Source: Prionace glauca
Taxonomy: Eukaryota; Chordata; Chondrichthyes; Carcharhiniformes; Carcharhinidae
Reading direction: 5' to 3'
NCBI GenBank assembly: GCA_037974335.1
Contig: CM075760.1
Coordinates: 63,618,515-63,682,514 of the forward strand
DNA length: 64,000 nt
Below the pieces are notes generated by a model. That model was given only the letters and a program-made list of their open reading frames with translations. It was not told where the DNA came from and ran no database searches. The position numbers and the translations under genes are program-made. Positions 42,311 to 53,010 of this stretch are shown in pieces; the first letter of the stretch is position 1; each line of letters starts with the position of its first letter.

Positions 42311-43175
42311 TTAGTTTAAAGCCCTGTCTAGAGTCCTCTTTACTCGATTCGCCAGCACTCTGGTCCCAGCATGATTCAGACCAACCCCATCCTGCCCGAA
42401 CAGGTCCCACCTACCCCAATACTGGTGCCAATGCCCCATAAATTCGAACCCTTTCCTCCCACACCAATCCCTGAGCCACCCATTTACTTCCTTTATCCTA
42501 TCAACCCTACGCCCGTCTGCCCTCGGTTCAGACAGTAGCCCAGAGATAACCACCTTGTCGGTTCTACTTTTTAATTCCATTCCCAGCTTCTCATACTCCC
42601 TTCCCAGATTCTCAGTCCGCATTTTGCCTACGTCGCCGGCACCCACATGTACTACAACGACTGGGTTCTCACCCTCCCACTCCAGATTCCTCTGCAGCCC
42701 AGCTGCGACATCCTGTACCCGAGCACCAGGCAGACAACACACCCTTCTGTGCACTTTGTCATTGTGACAAAGGACAGTGTCAATACCCTTCACCCCACTA
42801 TCCCCAATCACTACTACGTTCCTTTTCCCCTTCTCTTTGCCTATGTCCTGCTGCATCACTGTACCGTGTGCAGTTTGCTCACCAACCTCTCTTGCCTCGT
42901 CCTCTTCCAGACTGGAAGCAAGAACCTCAAACCTGTTATGCAGGTTAAGAGGCTGAGGCCTCCGCTCCTCACCCCCCTTCCTCCTCCCAGCAGCCCCCTT
43001 TTGTCCCTGACCCTTAGATTTAGCCAGTCTAGGGGCACCCTCTCTCCCCCTGATGAGCCTCAGTGTCTGTAGCTCTGAGGCCATCTCATCCACCTTGAGC
43101 TGGAGCTCCTCCAGCAACCTGCACTTACTGCAGACATGGTCACTGGGAAGGACCCTGGGGTCCACCAGTTCCCCC
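42311..43175 (-). CDS. CR1-B ORF1, 5' truncated
   Basis: Starts at LVDPRVLPSDHVCSKC, missing the first Cys pair (CGFC) of CR1-A. The rest is complete: coiled coil, basic linker, SGNH-like VVIGDSGVKGI, LPGARVQDV, NHAGTRVLANRVKR. The frame stays open into flanking sequence to 43228, which is chance. No frameshift in the retained part. Confidence 0.85.
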
Positions 43176-43379
43176 CTTCTATATTCCCTTTCCCCTGCAA
43201 GTTTATTTCCTTCATGTGCCCATCTCATTTCTGAAATATATTAAAGGGGACAGTATACAAATATAGGACAGCGACGTGTCTGATATTGTTATATGGTAGA
43301 GATTAGATATATTATTTATGGCTCTGTAATAAAATGCACTTATCTGATTGTGTATCATTGGACTGGAGCTAGATTATAT

Positions 43380-43540
43380 ATTTGGACAAATCTCTTCCCT
43401 CAGAGAATTGTTAGTATCTGGCTTCCTCTTCCATGGGGACCAGTGGAGGCATTGAATATATTCAAGGATCAGTTAGACAGTTTTTGAATGACAAGGGAGT
43501 CAAGACTTATTGGAACAGGCTGGAAAATGGAGAGAAAGCT
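43380..43540 (+). mobile_element. LINE 3' scrap
   Basis: 'ttcccctggggaccagtgga'-like sequence with 'ggaggcattgaatatattca' and 'gtttttgaatgacaaggg' resembles the LINE C terminus (VEALNIFKDQLDSFL). A 19-bp motif TCCCTTTTTTGCAAAT is tandemly repeated just after, at about 43588-43624. Confidence 0.55.
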
Positions 43541-43885
43541 CAGATGAGGAAGGATTTCTTCACTCAAGGATGTGGTGAAGTTTTGGATCCCTTTTTTGCA
43601 AATTGCATCCCTTTTTTGCAAATCCTTCCATGACATTATTGTTTCCTATTTCCAGCCACACCAGTGTTTGGATGGTTTTCTACAGACACACTTACATTCA
43701 GGTTCTAATGAATGGAGTGGACTCTGTCGTGTTTTGATCTGATGTCTGGTTTGAGTTTCCCTTCAAATTTTGTGGTCAAATTTGCTGTAAAAAAAATCAT
43801 CACCGTCAGTCAAGCATAGAAATTAAGCGAGAAACGTTGCTCTTGGGTTGGGTTTTCTGTGTATAAATCCTCCCCTCTATCTCCC

Positions 43886-44260
43886 TGTAAAAGGAGTTTC
43901 CAAAGTCCATCACTGTCAGTCCAGGATAGAAATTCACAACATTCTCTCCTCCTGCTGGCAGGGAGCACCGCGCATGCGCACTGCTACCCATCGCCCCCGT
44001 AAAGATGGCGGCCGTTAACTCGGGGCCTCCAACTCAGGCATCTGAGGTCGCGACCCCGAATGGTACGAACGCGGCACCGAGCACTTATTATTCGGGGTTT
44101 CCTGTCTCCACTGGGTGCTTATGAAGCCTCCCCATCCCGCCGCCGCCTCCTTTACCCTCCAGAATAAGCCGTTTCCCTGGAAACCCGGAACCGATAAAAC
44201 CACCTTGCTGCGACTACAGCAACAACATCCACTGCGCATGCACTTTAGATCGATAGTACG
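43886..44260 (-). promoter_or_regulatory. Zinc-finger-gene-type promoter and intron end
   Basis: NRF1 palindrome GCGCATGCGCA (43970-43980), exact YY1 core AAGATGGCGGCC (44002-44013), second NRF1-like CTGCGCATGCAC (about 44230), CpG-rich. On the minus strand, 'atttctatcctggactgaca' then CTCCTTTTACAG ends at 43892, the same intron end as the zinc-finger genes. It could be the ZNF1 promoter separated by CR1-B, or part of a lost gene. Confidence 0.6.
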
Positions 44261-44514
44261 CATGTGCAAAGTCTGTTGAGAGGCTGGATCATGTTCTGAT
44301 TCCCTGTGAATGCTGGGTAAAATAGCCACCATTGAAGTCTGCTCTTGCATAAACATAATCATGTTTTGTGATTCAATTACGACTGAAGCCAAAGCACCAA
44401 CATATAAAATTTAAATAACTAACACAGCAGCTACCAAACCATCGCATCAATACTTGGAGTAAATGAGTGCGCTGAGATCTGGCTTGGGTAAAATCATGAG
44501 GATCACTTGTCATC

Positions 44515-44815
44515 ACAGAATCTAAGAAATTTACACTACAGGATGTCATTTAGTCCATCATGTTTATAACAGATGAAAATGAGCTATCCAGTCCAGTACC
44601 ACCTTCCAGGTATAGGTTGATGGTCCTAGAGGACACAGCCTGTCAAGTCCATATAATGACTATCTCCTGCATGTGAACATTTGTCTCCACTACCCTTTCA
44701 GAGAGTGAGTTTGATACCCCACCACACTCTGGGTGAAAACATCTCTACACTTCTCTGATCCTTCTGCCAATTGCTTTACCTATCTGACCCTTAGTTCTTG
44801 AAATCTCTGTTAAGG
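44515..44815 (-). mobile_element. Old LINE 3' remnant
   Basis: 'acaggatgtcatttagtcca' and 'accccaccacactctgggtg' plus 'ccttctgccaattgctttac' follow the order of an old CR1-like 3' end on the minus strand. Highly decayed. Confidence 0.55.
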
Positions 44816-45015
44816 AACTGGGACCTTCTGAGCCACACTCTCTAGCTAACCACTCCCTAACTAGAACGGTGCTGAGTACTGTAGCTGTGAACTAGCTGCT
44901 GTATTTAATAGTTCCAAGATAACTGCTCTCTCACCTTCCATTGATTCAGTATAATGGAAACTGGGACTTGCAACCCGTCAGCATTTGAAAGATATTCACA
45001 AATGATTGGAGGGTT

Positions 45016-45575
45016 TCTTATAAACAACAAAGAAAATAACAGCACAGGGACAGGCCCTATGGCCCTCCAAACCTGCACCGACCATGCTGCCCAACTTAAA
45101 TAAAACTCCCTACCTTTCTGGGAACCATATCCCTCTATACACATCTCATTCATGTACTTGTCAAGACACCCTTTAAAGTCACTACCGTATCTGCTTCCAC
45201 GACCACCCCTGACAACGAGTTCTAGGCACCCACCACTTTTTGTGTAAAAAATCTGCATCATACATCTCTTTTTAACCTTGTTCCCTCATAATTGAATCTT
45301 TCACTCTGAGAAAAAGCTTCTAACTGTCCATTCCGTCCATGCCTCTCATAATATTGTAGACCTCTATCAGGTCTCCCCTCAATCTCTGTTACTCCAGTGA
45401 GAACAAAGTTTCTCCAATCTCTCCTCATAGCAAATGCCCTCCATACCAGGCAACATCCTGATAAATCTTTTGTATATCCTCTCCAAAGCCTCCACATCCT
45501 TCTGGTAGTGTGGTAACCAGAATTGAATACTATATTCCATGTGTGGCCTAACTGAATTGGATCTTCCTCTGTTCT
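45016..45575 (-). mobile_element. LINE 3' end
   Basis: Left end 'acagcacagggacaggccct' and the complement of C-terminal coding (MEYSIQFWLPHYQKDVEALE, then MLPGMEGICYEERLEKL) at right, with frameshifts. Same subfamily as the LINE at 48532-49610. Confidence 0.8.
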
Positions 45576-46199
45576 GTCCACTCGATGACTTTCTTCTGTG
45601 AATATCTAGCTGGAGTATTGGGCCCTGGTATGTTTCCTTGTTCATCTTGTTGACTCTAAATATTGAATCTTGTGATTTCAGACACCAGATATTTGAACGC
45701 TCAACAACAGATAATCTTTTACTGACTGTATTAATAGCACTGCATTACTACACAGTATAGTTACCCCATCCAGAGAAAGGGGGAATGCTGGGGTAGAGAT
45801 TATTTCCCAGCTGAATGTGAAAATGGATTCACACTGTCTTTCCAATTACTGACAGAGAGCACAATTACACCAGAGGAAGACCACGCAAACACTTAACGTT
45901 TGCAAAGGGATTTGCTGAGTGGTTAACACCAACTTTAAAAGCTCAAAGCATTTGATCCAATTTCAGCATTCTTATTGGCGAGGGCAATTTAACTGTTCTA
46001 TCTAGGAGTACACAAATCACTTGTTCATCTCAACAAGTTCACATCTAACTGTAGGTGTTTGTTGTGTTGTCAGTCACACACAGGCCAGCACTCTGGTGGA
46101 AGGCCTTTGCTGCTTAATTGCTATATGAATTGATTTAACACACTTGACCCTTGACCCAATGGTATCAATCATAATCAGATTGCAAATCGTACTTTCTAT

Positions 46200-46640
46200 T
46201 GAAAAACGTGGGTTTGAATGGCGAGGTGATTACCCAACATTCTCTGCGGGTGAGAATGTGTCCTATCCACATTACTGCAATTGTTGCACATGCGCGATAC
46301 CTGGCTCTGACTGGGACATGCGCAGTGCCTGACACTGACCGGAGCATGCGCATTCCGGGCTGTGTCTGGAGTGCGAGGAGCCGGAGAGAAACAATGGAGT
46401 GAGGTTCAGTAATGGAGCCGCTGGGTGACCGGGGAGGGATAGAAGCAGCAGAGCGGCTGGGTGGCTTCATAAAACACCTTGTGGATGCCTCAATCCAGAT
46501 AATATGTTCCCGGTACCGTTTCAATCGGAACCGAATAGAGTCGGAGCTGAGCGGCTCCAGGCCCAGGTTACCGGCCGCCATCTTTATAGGAACAATGTAC
46601 AACAGGGCGCATGCGCTGTGAGCCTGGACCAGTTACCAAC
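46200..46640 (+). promoter_or_regulatory. CpG-rich promoter, candidate for ZNF2
   Basis: NRF1-like sites ACATGCGCAG (46316-46325), GCATGCGCATT (46343-46353) and GCGCATGCGC (46607-46616), YY1-type GCCGCCATCTTT (46574-46585). The next plus-strand zinc-finger elements are a 5' exon at 47959 and the ZNF2 exon at 50708. Confidence 0.6.
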
Positions 46641-46743
46641 TCTCCCGGATTGGACTGGAGTCTCCAGGAATTTTTTATTTGTCCATGGGATGTAGGAGTC
46701 GCTGGCTGGGCCAGCATTTATTGACCATCCCTAATTGTCCTTG

Positions 46744-47030
46744 CGGCACGGTGGCACAGTAGTTAGCACTGCTGCCTCACTACATCAGAGACCTGGGTTC
46801 GATTCCCGGCCTGGGTCACTGTCTGTGTGGAGTTTACATATTCTCCCTTTGTCTGCGTGGGTTTCCTCTGGTTTCCTCCCATAGTTCAAAGATATGCGGA
46901 TTAGGTGCATTGGCCCTGCTAAATTCTTCCTTTGTGTACCCGAACAGGTGCCGGAGTGTGGCGACAAGGGGATTTGTACAGTAACTTCATTGCACTGTTA
47001 ATGTACATCTAATTGCATAGAAAGATTAGT
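46744..47030 (+). mobile_element. V-SINE with 13-bp target duplication
   Basis: Full-length V-SINE: head GCGGCACGGTGGCACAGTAG, B-box region GGGTTCGATTCCC, V domain, and tail 'aacttcattgcactgttaat'. CTAATTGTCCTTG is present on both sides (46731-46743 and 47031-47043). It sits in the older 'gggatgtaggagtcgctggc' dispersed repeat (46660-46743 continuing at 47044). Confidence 0.95.
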
Positions 47031-47440
47031 CTAATTGTCCTTGGACCCAGTGGTTTGCTAGGCCATCGCAGAGGACATTTTTAGAGTCAACCACATTGCT
47101 GTGGAGATATATTTAGACCAGACTGAGTAAGGAAGGCAAATATTTCTCCTAATTCATTCACACAATGTGGGTATCACTGGCTGGACCAGCATTCATCGTC
47201 CATTCCTATTTACTCTTGAACTGAGTATATTTCAAAGGACGTTTTAAGAGTCAACCACACTGCTGGAAATCTGGAGTCACACATAGGCCAGACTAGTAAG
47301 GACAGCAGATTTCCCTCCCTGAAGGACATTAGTGAACCTGATGTGTTTTTGCAACAATCAACAATAGTTTCATGGTTATCAGTAGACTTTTTATTCCAGA
47401 TTTTAATTAAATTCAAAATTCACCATCTCCCAAACCATAG

Positions 47441-47607
47441 CATCATGGAATCCCTACAGAGCAGAAGGAAGACATTTGGCCCATCAGTTATGTGCTGACT
47501 CCCCAACAAAGCAGCTTACCTAGGCCCACCACCCAGCCCTATCCCTGTAACCCTGTGCATTTAGCATAGCTAATCCAACTAACCTACACATCTTTGGACT
47601 GTGGGAT
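47441..47607 (-). mobile_element. V-SINE fragment
   Basis: Minus-strand 3' half: 'ggaatccctacagagcagaa', 'cacccagccctatccctgta', 'cacatctttggactgtggga'; the tRNA-like head is missing. Confidence 0.75.
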
Positions 47608-47958
47608 TCAAATCTGGTTCTCTGGAAAATTGTTCGGACATTAAAAAATATACTTTTTTGTAATTTTTCTTTGAACATTTTGTTTCACCTGCTATTAAAA
47701 TATTGACAACAGATGAAGGTTGTTTGGTTGACCGTCAGTCATTATCCTGTAAAGTGATGAGTCTTTTTGCTTTTCAGTTGGCCTGGGAAAGCAGTGTGGG
47801 ATTGATGTGTTGACTGATTAGTGGTTGAGGATGGGAGCAATATAAAAGATGTGAGAAGATGTCCAGGAACTCATTGAATCACAGTTGGCGATTATAGAGG
47901 AGAGAATGTTGTGAATTTCTATCCTGGACTGACAGTGATGGTTTCTTTAAATTTACAG

Positions 47959-48150
47959 AGTGCTGGAAGTGGAGAATTGACAGACGGGAAACACAAATCA
48001 AACATCACATTGTGATCTGACTGAGTCATTCAACACAACAGGACCTGAATGTCAGCAGAATCTGAATGAGGAATGTTACAGGTTTGTTGATTCTGTCAGA
48101 GAGAAGATTTCAGGTCTTACTGTGACTGGAAAAGCCCTGAGATTCACAAA
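47959..48150 (+). pseudogene. Zinc-finger-gene 5' exon, broken off
   Basis: Preceded by the family intron end ('atttctatcctggactgaca' + TTTAAATTTACAG) and starting AGTGCTGGAAGTGG. It contains 'caaacatcacattgtgatct' and 'actgtgactggaaaagccct', which match the 5' part of the ZNF5 and ZNF1 last exons. LINE sequence takes over at about 48150. It may serve as an upstream exon for ZNF2 or be a remnant. Confidence 0.6.
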
Positions 48151-48289
48151 TCCTGGTTAGACCACACCTGAAGAACAATGCTTAGTCCTGGGGGGACTTA
48201 GTCCCCCTCAGGGGGGACAGAATGGCCATGGAGCGAATGTAGTCCAGATTTACCTGAGTGATATTTGAACTCCCTGGTTAAATTACAAG

Positions 48290-48530
48290 CTGAGATTACA
48301 GGAAGTCATTATACCACAGAGGAGGCCATTTGGCCCATTGAGTCTATGCCATCTGTCTAGAGCAATCCAGTCCCATTCCCCTGCTCTTTGCAGCTTCATT
48401 TTCCTCTAATGCCTATCCAATTTCCTTTTGAAATTACTCATCATGTCCATTTCCACCCCAATCTTAGGCAGCAAGTTTTGGGTCATTAGCACTCACTGTC
48501 TAAAAACATTCTTCCCCACATCTCCTGTAC
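48290..48530 (-). mobile_element. Old LINE 3' remnant
   Basis: 'aggaggccatttggcccatt', 'agcaatccagtcccattccc', 'ttccttttgaaattactcat'. Same family as the repeat split by CR1-B. Confidence 0.65.
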
Positions 48531-48531
48531 T

Positions 48532-49610
48532 AAAAAACAAAACAAAGAACAGAGAAAATTACAGCACAGGAACAGGCCCTCCAAGTCTGCATCGACCATG
48601 CCGCCTGATTGAACTAAAACACTCTTCCGGGGACCATACCCCTCCATTCCCATCCTATTCATGTATTTAGAACCCTACAGTGCAGAAACAGGCCCTTCGG
48701 CCCATCGAGTCTGCACCGAACACAATCCCACCCAGACCCTATCCCCATATCCCTACACATTTTACATGCTAATCCCTCCAACATCCCAGGATACTAAGGG
48801 GCAATTTTAGCATAGCCAATGAACCTAACCCGCACATCTTTGGACTGTGGGAGGAAACCGGAGCACCCGGAGAAAACCCACGCAGACACGAGGAGAATGT
48901 GCAAACTCCACACAGGCAGTGACCCGAGCCGGGAATCGAACCCAGGACCCTGGAGCTGTGAAGCAGCAGTGCTAACCACTGTGCTACCGTGCCGCCCGTA
49001 TTTGTCAAGATGCCCCCTTAAAAATCACTATGCTCTCTCTTCCACCACCTCCCCCGGCAGCGAGTTCCAGGCCCCCACTCTCTATGTCAAAAATCTTGTC
49101 TTGTACATCACCTTTAAACCTTGCCCCTCAAATCTTAAACCTATGCCTCTTAGTAATTGACTCCTTCATCCTGGGATAAAGCTTCTGACTATCCTCATAA
49201 TCTTGCAGCCTTCTATCAGATCAGCCCAGAACCTCTGTCATTCCAGTGAGAACAAACCAAGTTTCTCCAACCTCTCCTCACAGTTAATGCCTCTCCAAAC
49301 CAGGCAACATCCTGGTAACTCTTTTCTGTACTCTCTCCAAAGCCTCCACATCCTTCTGATAGTGGGGTGACCAGAATTGAACCCTGTATTCCAAGTGTGG
49401 CCTAACTAAGGTTCTATATAGCTGCAACATGACTTGCTAATTTTTAAATTCTATGCCCAGGCTGATAAAGGCAAGCATGCCGTATGCCTTCTTGACTACC
49501 TTCTCCACCTGCTTTGCCACTTTCAGTGACCTGTGTATCTGTACACCCAGATCCCTCTACCTATCAATTCGCTTAAAGATTCTGCCATTTACTGTATAGA
49601 AGCATTTGAC
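48532..49610 (-). mobile_element. LINE 3' end, split by a V-SINE
   Basis: Left part 48532-48668 ('acagcacaggaacaggccct') and right part 49004-49610 belong together. The right part holds the complement of VQIHRSLKVAKQVEKVVKKA-like and PGIQGSILVTPLSEGCGGF-like coding sequence. Old, with frameshifts. The break is explained by the V-SINE between. Confidence 0.8.
48669..48997 (-). mobile_element. V-SINE with 6-bp target duplication
   Basis: Full-length minus-strand copy. GTATTT occurs at both edges (48663-48668 and 48998-49003). V domain and head (GGCGGCACGGTAGCACAGTG complement) well preserved, so young. Confidence 0.9.
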
Positions 49611-49691
49611 TTGATGTAACATTGAGATAATGTTGAGCAATTAATTTAAATCATGCAGACTTTGCACGTGTTTATTGAGAAAGATCCAACG

Positions 49692-49763
49692 TGTTTGACC
49701 CGGTTTCGAACCAGGGACCTTTTGTGTGTGAAGCGAATGTGATAACCACGACACCACAGAAAC
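49692..49763 (-). pseudogene. tRNA-Val(CAC) pseudogene
   Basis: Minus strand GTTTCTGTGGTGTCGTGG, loop TTCACAC, T arm GGTTCGAAACC. The anticodon stem TTCGC/ACAAA no longer pairs and the acceptor 3' side has lost a base. Its upstream flank (49605-49690) aligns with 3240-3285 plus 3451-3482, without the CR1 that interrupts the latter. Confidence 0.8.
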
Positions 49764-49789
49764 AAGTGACTGTTTACGTAAAAATTAGG

Positions 49790-50450
49790 AGCAGCATTCA
49801 GCCCCGCTCTCCCATTCAGTAGGATTGTGGTGATCTAATTTTAATCTCAACTTCACGTTCCCGCCTACTCCCGATAACCTTCCACTTCCTTGTTTATCAA
49901 GAATCTATCTAGCTCTGCTGTGAGATATTCAAGGACTCTGCCTCAACCACCTTTGCAAGAAGAATGTTCCAAAGTCTCACAATCCTTTGAGAAAAAAAAT
50001 CTTCATCTCTAATTTAAACAGGTGACCCCTTAGTTTGTGGTGCCTAGTTTAAAATTCTCCCACAGAAATAAATGCCCTTTCCACATCCACCCTGTCAAGC
50101 CCCTTCAAGATCTTAAATAGTTCAATCAAGTTTTTACCCAAAACATTAAATCTGTGTCCTCCTAGTCCTTGTACGATCATATTTCTTTATCCATCTGATC
50201 GAAACCAGTCAGAATCTTGTGTACCTGAATCAAAAATCCCCTCAACCACCTTTGCTGGAACCATTCTGGTAAATCTCCTCTGCATTTTCTCAAGGACTTT
50301 AATATTATTCCAGAGGTTTTATAAATATTCAGAATAACTTCCCTGTTTATGTATCAATATCACACTTGATGAAGCTCGGGGTCAAATTTACTTTGCTGAC
50401 TTCTCGCTTAGTATGTCTTGTAGATATACAAAATCCCTCTCCTTCACCTC
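49790..50450 (-). mobile_element. Old LINE 3' remnant
   Basis: 'agcagcattcagccccgctc', 'gaatgttccaaagtctcaca', 'tggtaaatctcctctgcatt' in CR1 3' order on the minus strand; strongly decayed and perhaps two overlapping fragments. Confidence 0.65.
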
Positions 50451-50716
50451 TTTCTCTTTCCTCCCATATAAACCAGTTGGGTTTTTGTGACAATCCAGCA
50501 GTTTTCATGGTCAATGTTTCTTAGTGCTGGCCCCAGAAATTACCAGATTCATTCAGATCAATTTCACAACCTGTTTTTGTGGGCTCTCTCTCACTCCCTT
50601 TTTTTTTTACCTATTTTAAGTCAATTTCACAGGGTATTAGAAGGGGAGAGTTTGCAGTTGGGAAGCTGATGGAGTGGCTCAATTTATCTTAACTTTGATA
50701 TCATCAGATTTTGAAC

Positions 50717-51805
50717 ATGGAAGGAGAAAGTACACTTCACGGTGGAGAGAAACCGTACACGTGTTGTGTGTGTGGACGAGGCTTCAGCCAATCATCTGAC
50801 CTGTTGAGACACAATTGCAGTCACACTGAGAAGAAACTGTGGAAATGTGGGGACTGTGGGAAGGGATTCATTTCCCCATCCAAGCTGGAAATGCACTGGC
50901 GCAGTCACACTGGGGAGAGGCCATTCATCTGCCCCACATGTGGGAAGGGATTCACTCAGTCATCCTCTTTGTTCACACACCAGCGAGTTCATTCCAGCGA
51001 GAGACCATTCATCTGCTCCGAGTGTGGGAAGGGATTAACTACTTCAGCCCAGTTGCGGAGTCACCAGCGAGTTCACACTGACGAGAGACCTTTCAGGTGT
51101 CCAGACTGTGGAAAGAGCTATAAAAGTTCTGGGGACCTGATGCGCCATAAACGTATTCACACAGACGAGAGACCGTTCAAGTGCTTTCACTGTGGGACTG
51201 GGTTCAGACGATCGTCTGACCTCACTGTTCACCAGCGAGTTCACTCTTGGGAGAGGCCATTCACCTGCTCCGAGTGTGGGAAAGGATTCATTCAGTCATC
51301 TGACCTGCTGAAACACCAGCGAGTTCACACTGGGGAGAAGCCATTTATCTGCTCTGAATGTGGGAAGAGATTCACTGCCTCATCTAGCCTGCTGACACAC
51401 CAGCGAGCCCACACAGAAAATAAACCTTTTAAATGTCCAAACTGTGGGAAATGCTTCAAAACCTCTGAGAAACTGATATCCCATCAACGTGTTCACACTG
51501 AAGATAGACCTTTCAGATGCTCTCACTGTGGGACTAGGTTCAGACGATCAACTCAACTAACTGCACACCAGCGAGTTCACACTGATGAGAGACCTTTTAA
51601 ATGCCCAGACTGTGAGAAGTGCTACAAACGTTCTGGGGAACTGACGCGACATCGACGTGTTCACACTGATTCAGGTGCTCTCACTGTGGGACTGGGTTTG
51701 TGCAATCTTCTCAACTCTCTGTACACCAATGAATTCACACTGTGGACAGACCATTCACCTGCTCTGAGTGTGGGAAGGGATGTACGACTTCATCCCACCT
51801 GCTGA
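50717..51805 (+). CDS. C2H2 zinc-finger protein ZNF2, C terminus frameshifted
   Basis: A 362-residue reading from ATG 50717 ([16 protein letters not shown]), in an exon that begins at 50708 after TGATATCATCAG. Eleven C2H2 fingers, all with full Cys/His ligands. Fingers 5-7 and 9-11 repeat a module: CPDCGK-type, then C.HCGT.FRRS, then another type, with TDERPF/TEDRPF linkers also used in ZNF3. At about 51670 ten bases (GAGAGACCTT by comparison with finger 10) are missing. The last 43 residues are therefore out of frame, and two further fingers are lost; the downstream frame also has CGA to TGA in HQRIH. A predicted nuclear DNA-binding protein, probably still able to bind DNA with eleven fingers. 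Confidence 0.85.
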   Translation: MEGESTLHGGEKPYTCCVCGRGFSQSSDLLRHNCSHTEKKLWKCGDCGKGFISPSKLEMHWRSHTGERPFICPTCGKGFTQSSSLFTHQRVHSSERPFICSECGKGLTTSAQLRSHQRVHTDERPFRCPDCGKSYKSSGDLMRHKRIHTDERPFKCFHCGTGFRRSSDLTVHQRVHSWERPFTCSECGKGFIQSSDLLKHQRVHTGEKPFICSECGKRFTASSSLLTHQRAHTENKPFKCPNCGKCFKTSEKLISHQRVHTEDRPFRCSHCGTRFRRSTQLTAHQRVHTDERPFKCPDCEKCYKRSGELTRHRRVHTDSGALTVGLGLCNLLNSLYTNEFTLWTDHSPALSVGRDVRLHPTC

Positions 51806-51901
51806 AACTCTAGTGAGTTCACAAGTAACGACAGTGATTGGATGTTGCTGTTACTCACATTCAGGACTGAACCATCTTCATTCAGGTCTGTTTACACTGG
51901 T

Positions 51902-51954
51902 AATAAACCTCAGCCACTTTAGGGGCTAATATTCTCATTAAAAGTCAAATAAAT
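51902..51954 (+). promoter_or_regulatory. Polyadenylation signals of ZNF2
   Basis: AATAAA at 51902-51907 and again at 51949-51954, 100-150 bp after the ZNF2 stop, followed by a T-rich stretch (51989-51999). Confidence 0.65.
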
Positions 51955-52159
51955 CAGCTTTGCGTCAAACTCACACACTGTGTTGACTTTTTTTTAATAT
52001 CTCAAACACACATTTTGGGCTCTCTCTCTCCTGTATTCCCTCCATCCTCACCTCCAACAACAAGTGTGAGGAGCTCATGGAGTTTCTTTGTCACGAAGAT
52101 GGAGACAATCTGATCAGCTGCCTCTGCTGTTTCCCTCCCTTCCCTCTCTCATCCGGGCG

Positions 52160-52580
52160 AAACCGTCTGTAAATTTCATCCTTTCTCGAGTCCTGAACCC
52201 ACATTTCTTTACTTTCTCTCCCTTCTCCCCTCATGTCCTCTCAGGATACATCTTGTCCATGAGCCCCACCTCCTGGTTCATTGGCTCTATTCCCATTCAA
52301 TCTCCCACTAAACTACTGTTATCCAACGCCCCTGATTCTTCAGACATTGTCAACATATCTCTCTCTTCAGGTTCTGAGTCTGTCCTTCAAATCTGCCATC
52401 AACACTCCCTTCTCAACAAACAAACCCTTGACCCCACCATCCTTACCATCTACTCCCCCATCTCCAGCCTCTCTTTCCAAACTCCCTGAACATGCTGTCA
52501 CCTCCAAAATCCGTGCCCATCCTTCTCAGAACGACTTGTCTGAATCCCTCCAATCCAGTTTCTGCCCTGCCACAGCACAG
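52160..52580 (+). mobile_element. L2-like LINE RT fragment
   Basis: Plus-strand reading gives KQTLDPTILTIYSPISSLSF and SKIRAHPSQNDLSESLQSSF, matching the L2/Maui-type RT NYRPISNLPFLSK...LFESLQSGFR region. No intact frame. It ends next to a Penelope-like fragment. Confidence 0.65.
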
Positions 52581-53010
52581 AAACACAAGAGACAAACAGA
52601 ATGTTACCCTGAGAGAAAAAGAGACCATCAGGGAGCTGAGGTCCAGTGTTGACATGATCATAAAACCAGAAGACAAGGACAGCAACACCATCATTATGGA
52701 CAGACAACAATACTCGTTGGAGGCAGATAGATAATCAAACAATGTGTATAATGACACCAAGCTATCTAGGCCCATATACCAGAGAGAGGAAGGATAATTG
52801 GACACAGCCTGGAAAAGCTCAAAGATTCCAGACACATTAACTAAAAGCAGATGGAATATCTGAGAGGACAACAGCCAAGGAAGTGCCAGCTGCTCCTGAA
52901 AATACACCAACACCCAAACACGGACAGTGCCTGGAAAAAAGGCGCCAGACAGACACATCCAATCAGACTGTGGGAGGGAATCCTACAGAATGTCTGAAAA
53001 CATCAACTCA
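52581..53010 (+). mobile_element. Penelope-like element RT fragment
   Basis: Reading RELRSSVDMIIKPEDKDSNT then IIMDRQQYSLEADR, and further on VPGKKAPDRHIQSDCGRESY. These are equivalents of the Penelope IKPADKG, MDRQ-Y and RPIVSDCGSES blocks. Broken by stops; old. Confidence 0.7.

Larger units (their letters stand above)
39258..43175 (-). mobile_element. CR1 LINE, nearly full length (CR1-B)
   Basis: Minus-strand copy of the CR1-A subfamily. Its 3' end (TTCTTATG units) is at 39258; 5' truncation is at about 43175, some 12 codons into ORF1. It split an older repeat: left 'aatccagtcagtcccattcc' and right 'tattccctttcccctgcaag' join into a known repeat order also visible at 48290-48440. Possible short target duplication ATTCC. 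Confidence 0.92.

Noticed and set aside
46165-46602. 145-aa minus-strand ORF over the CpG-rich region
   Set aside because: Lies over a promoter-like segment, overlaps ORFs on the other strand, and has no recognisable family.
46744-46830. tRNA-like sequence with A and B boxes
   Set aside because: It is the head of a V-SINE, not a tRNA gene; the same holds for the heads at 25.4, 48.9, 53.5, 55.7 and 61.0 kb.
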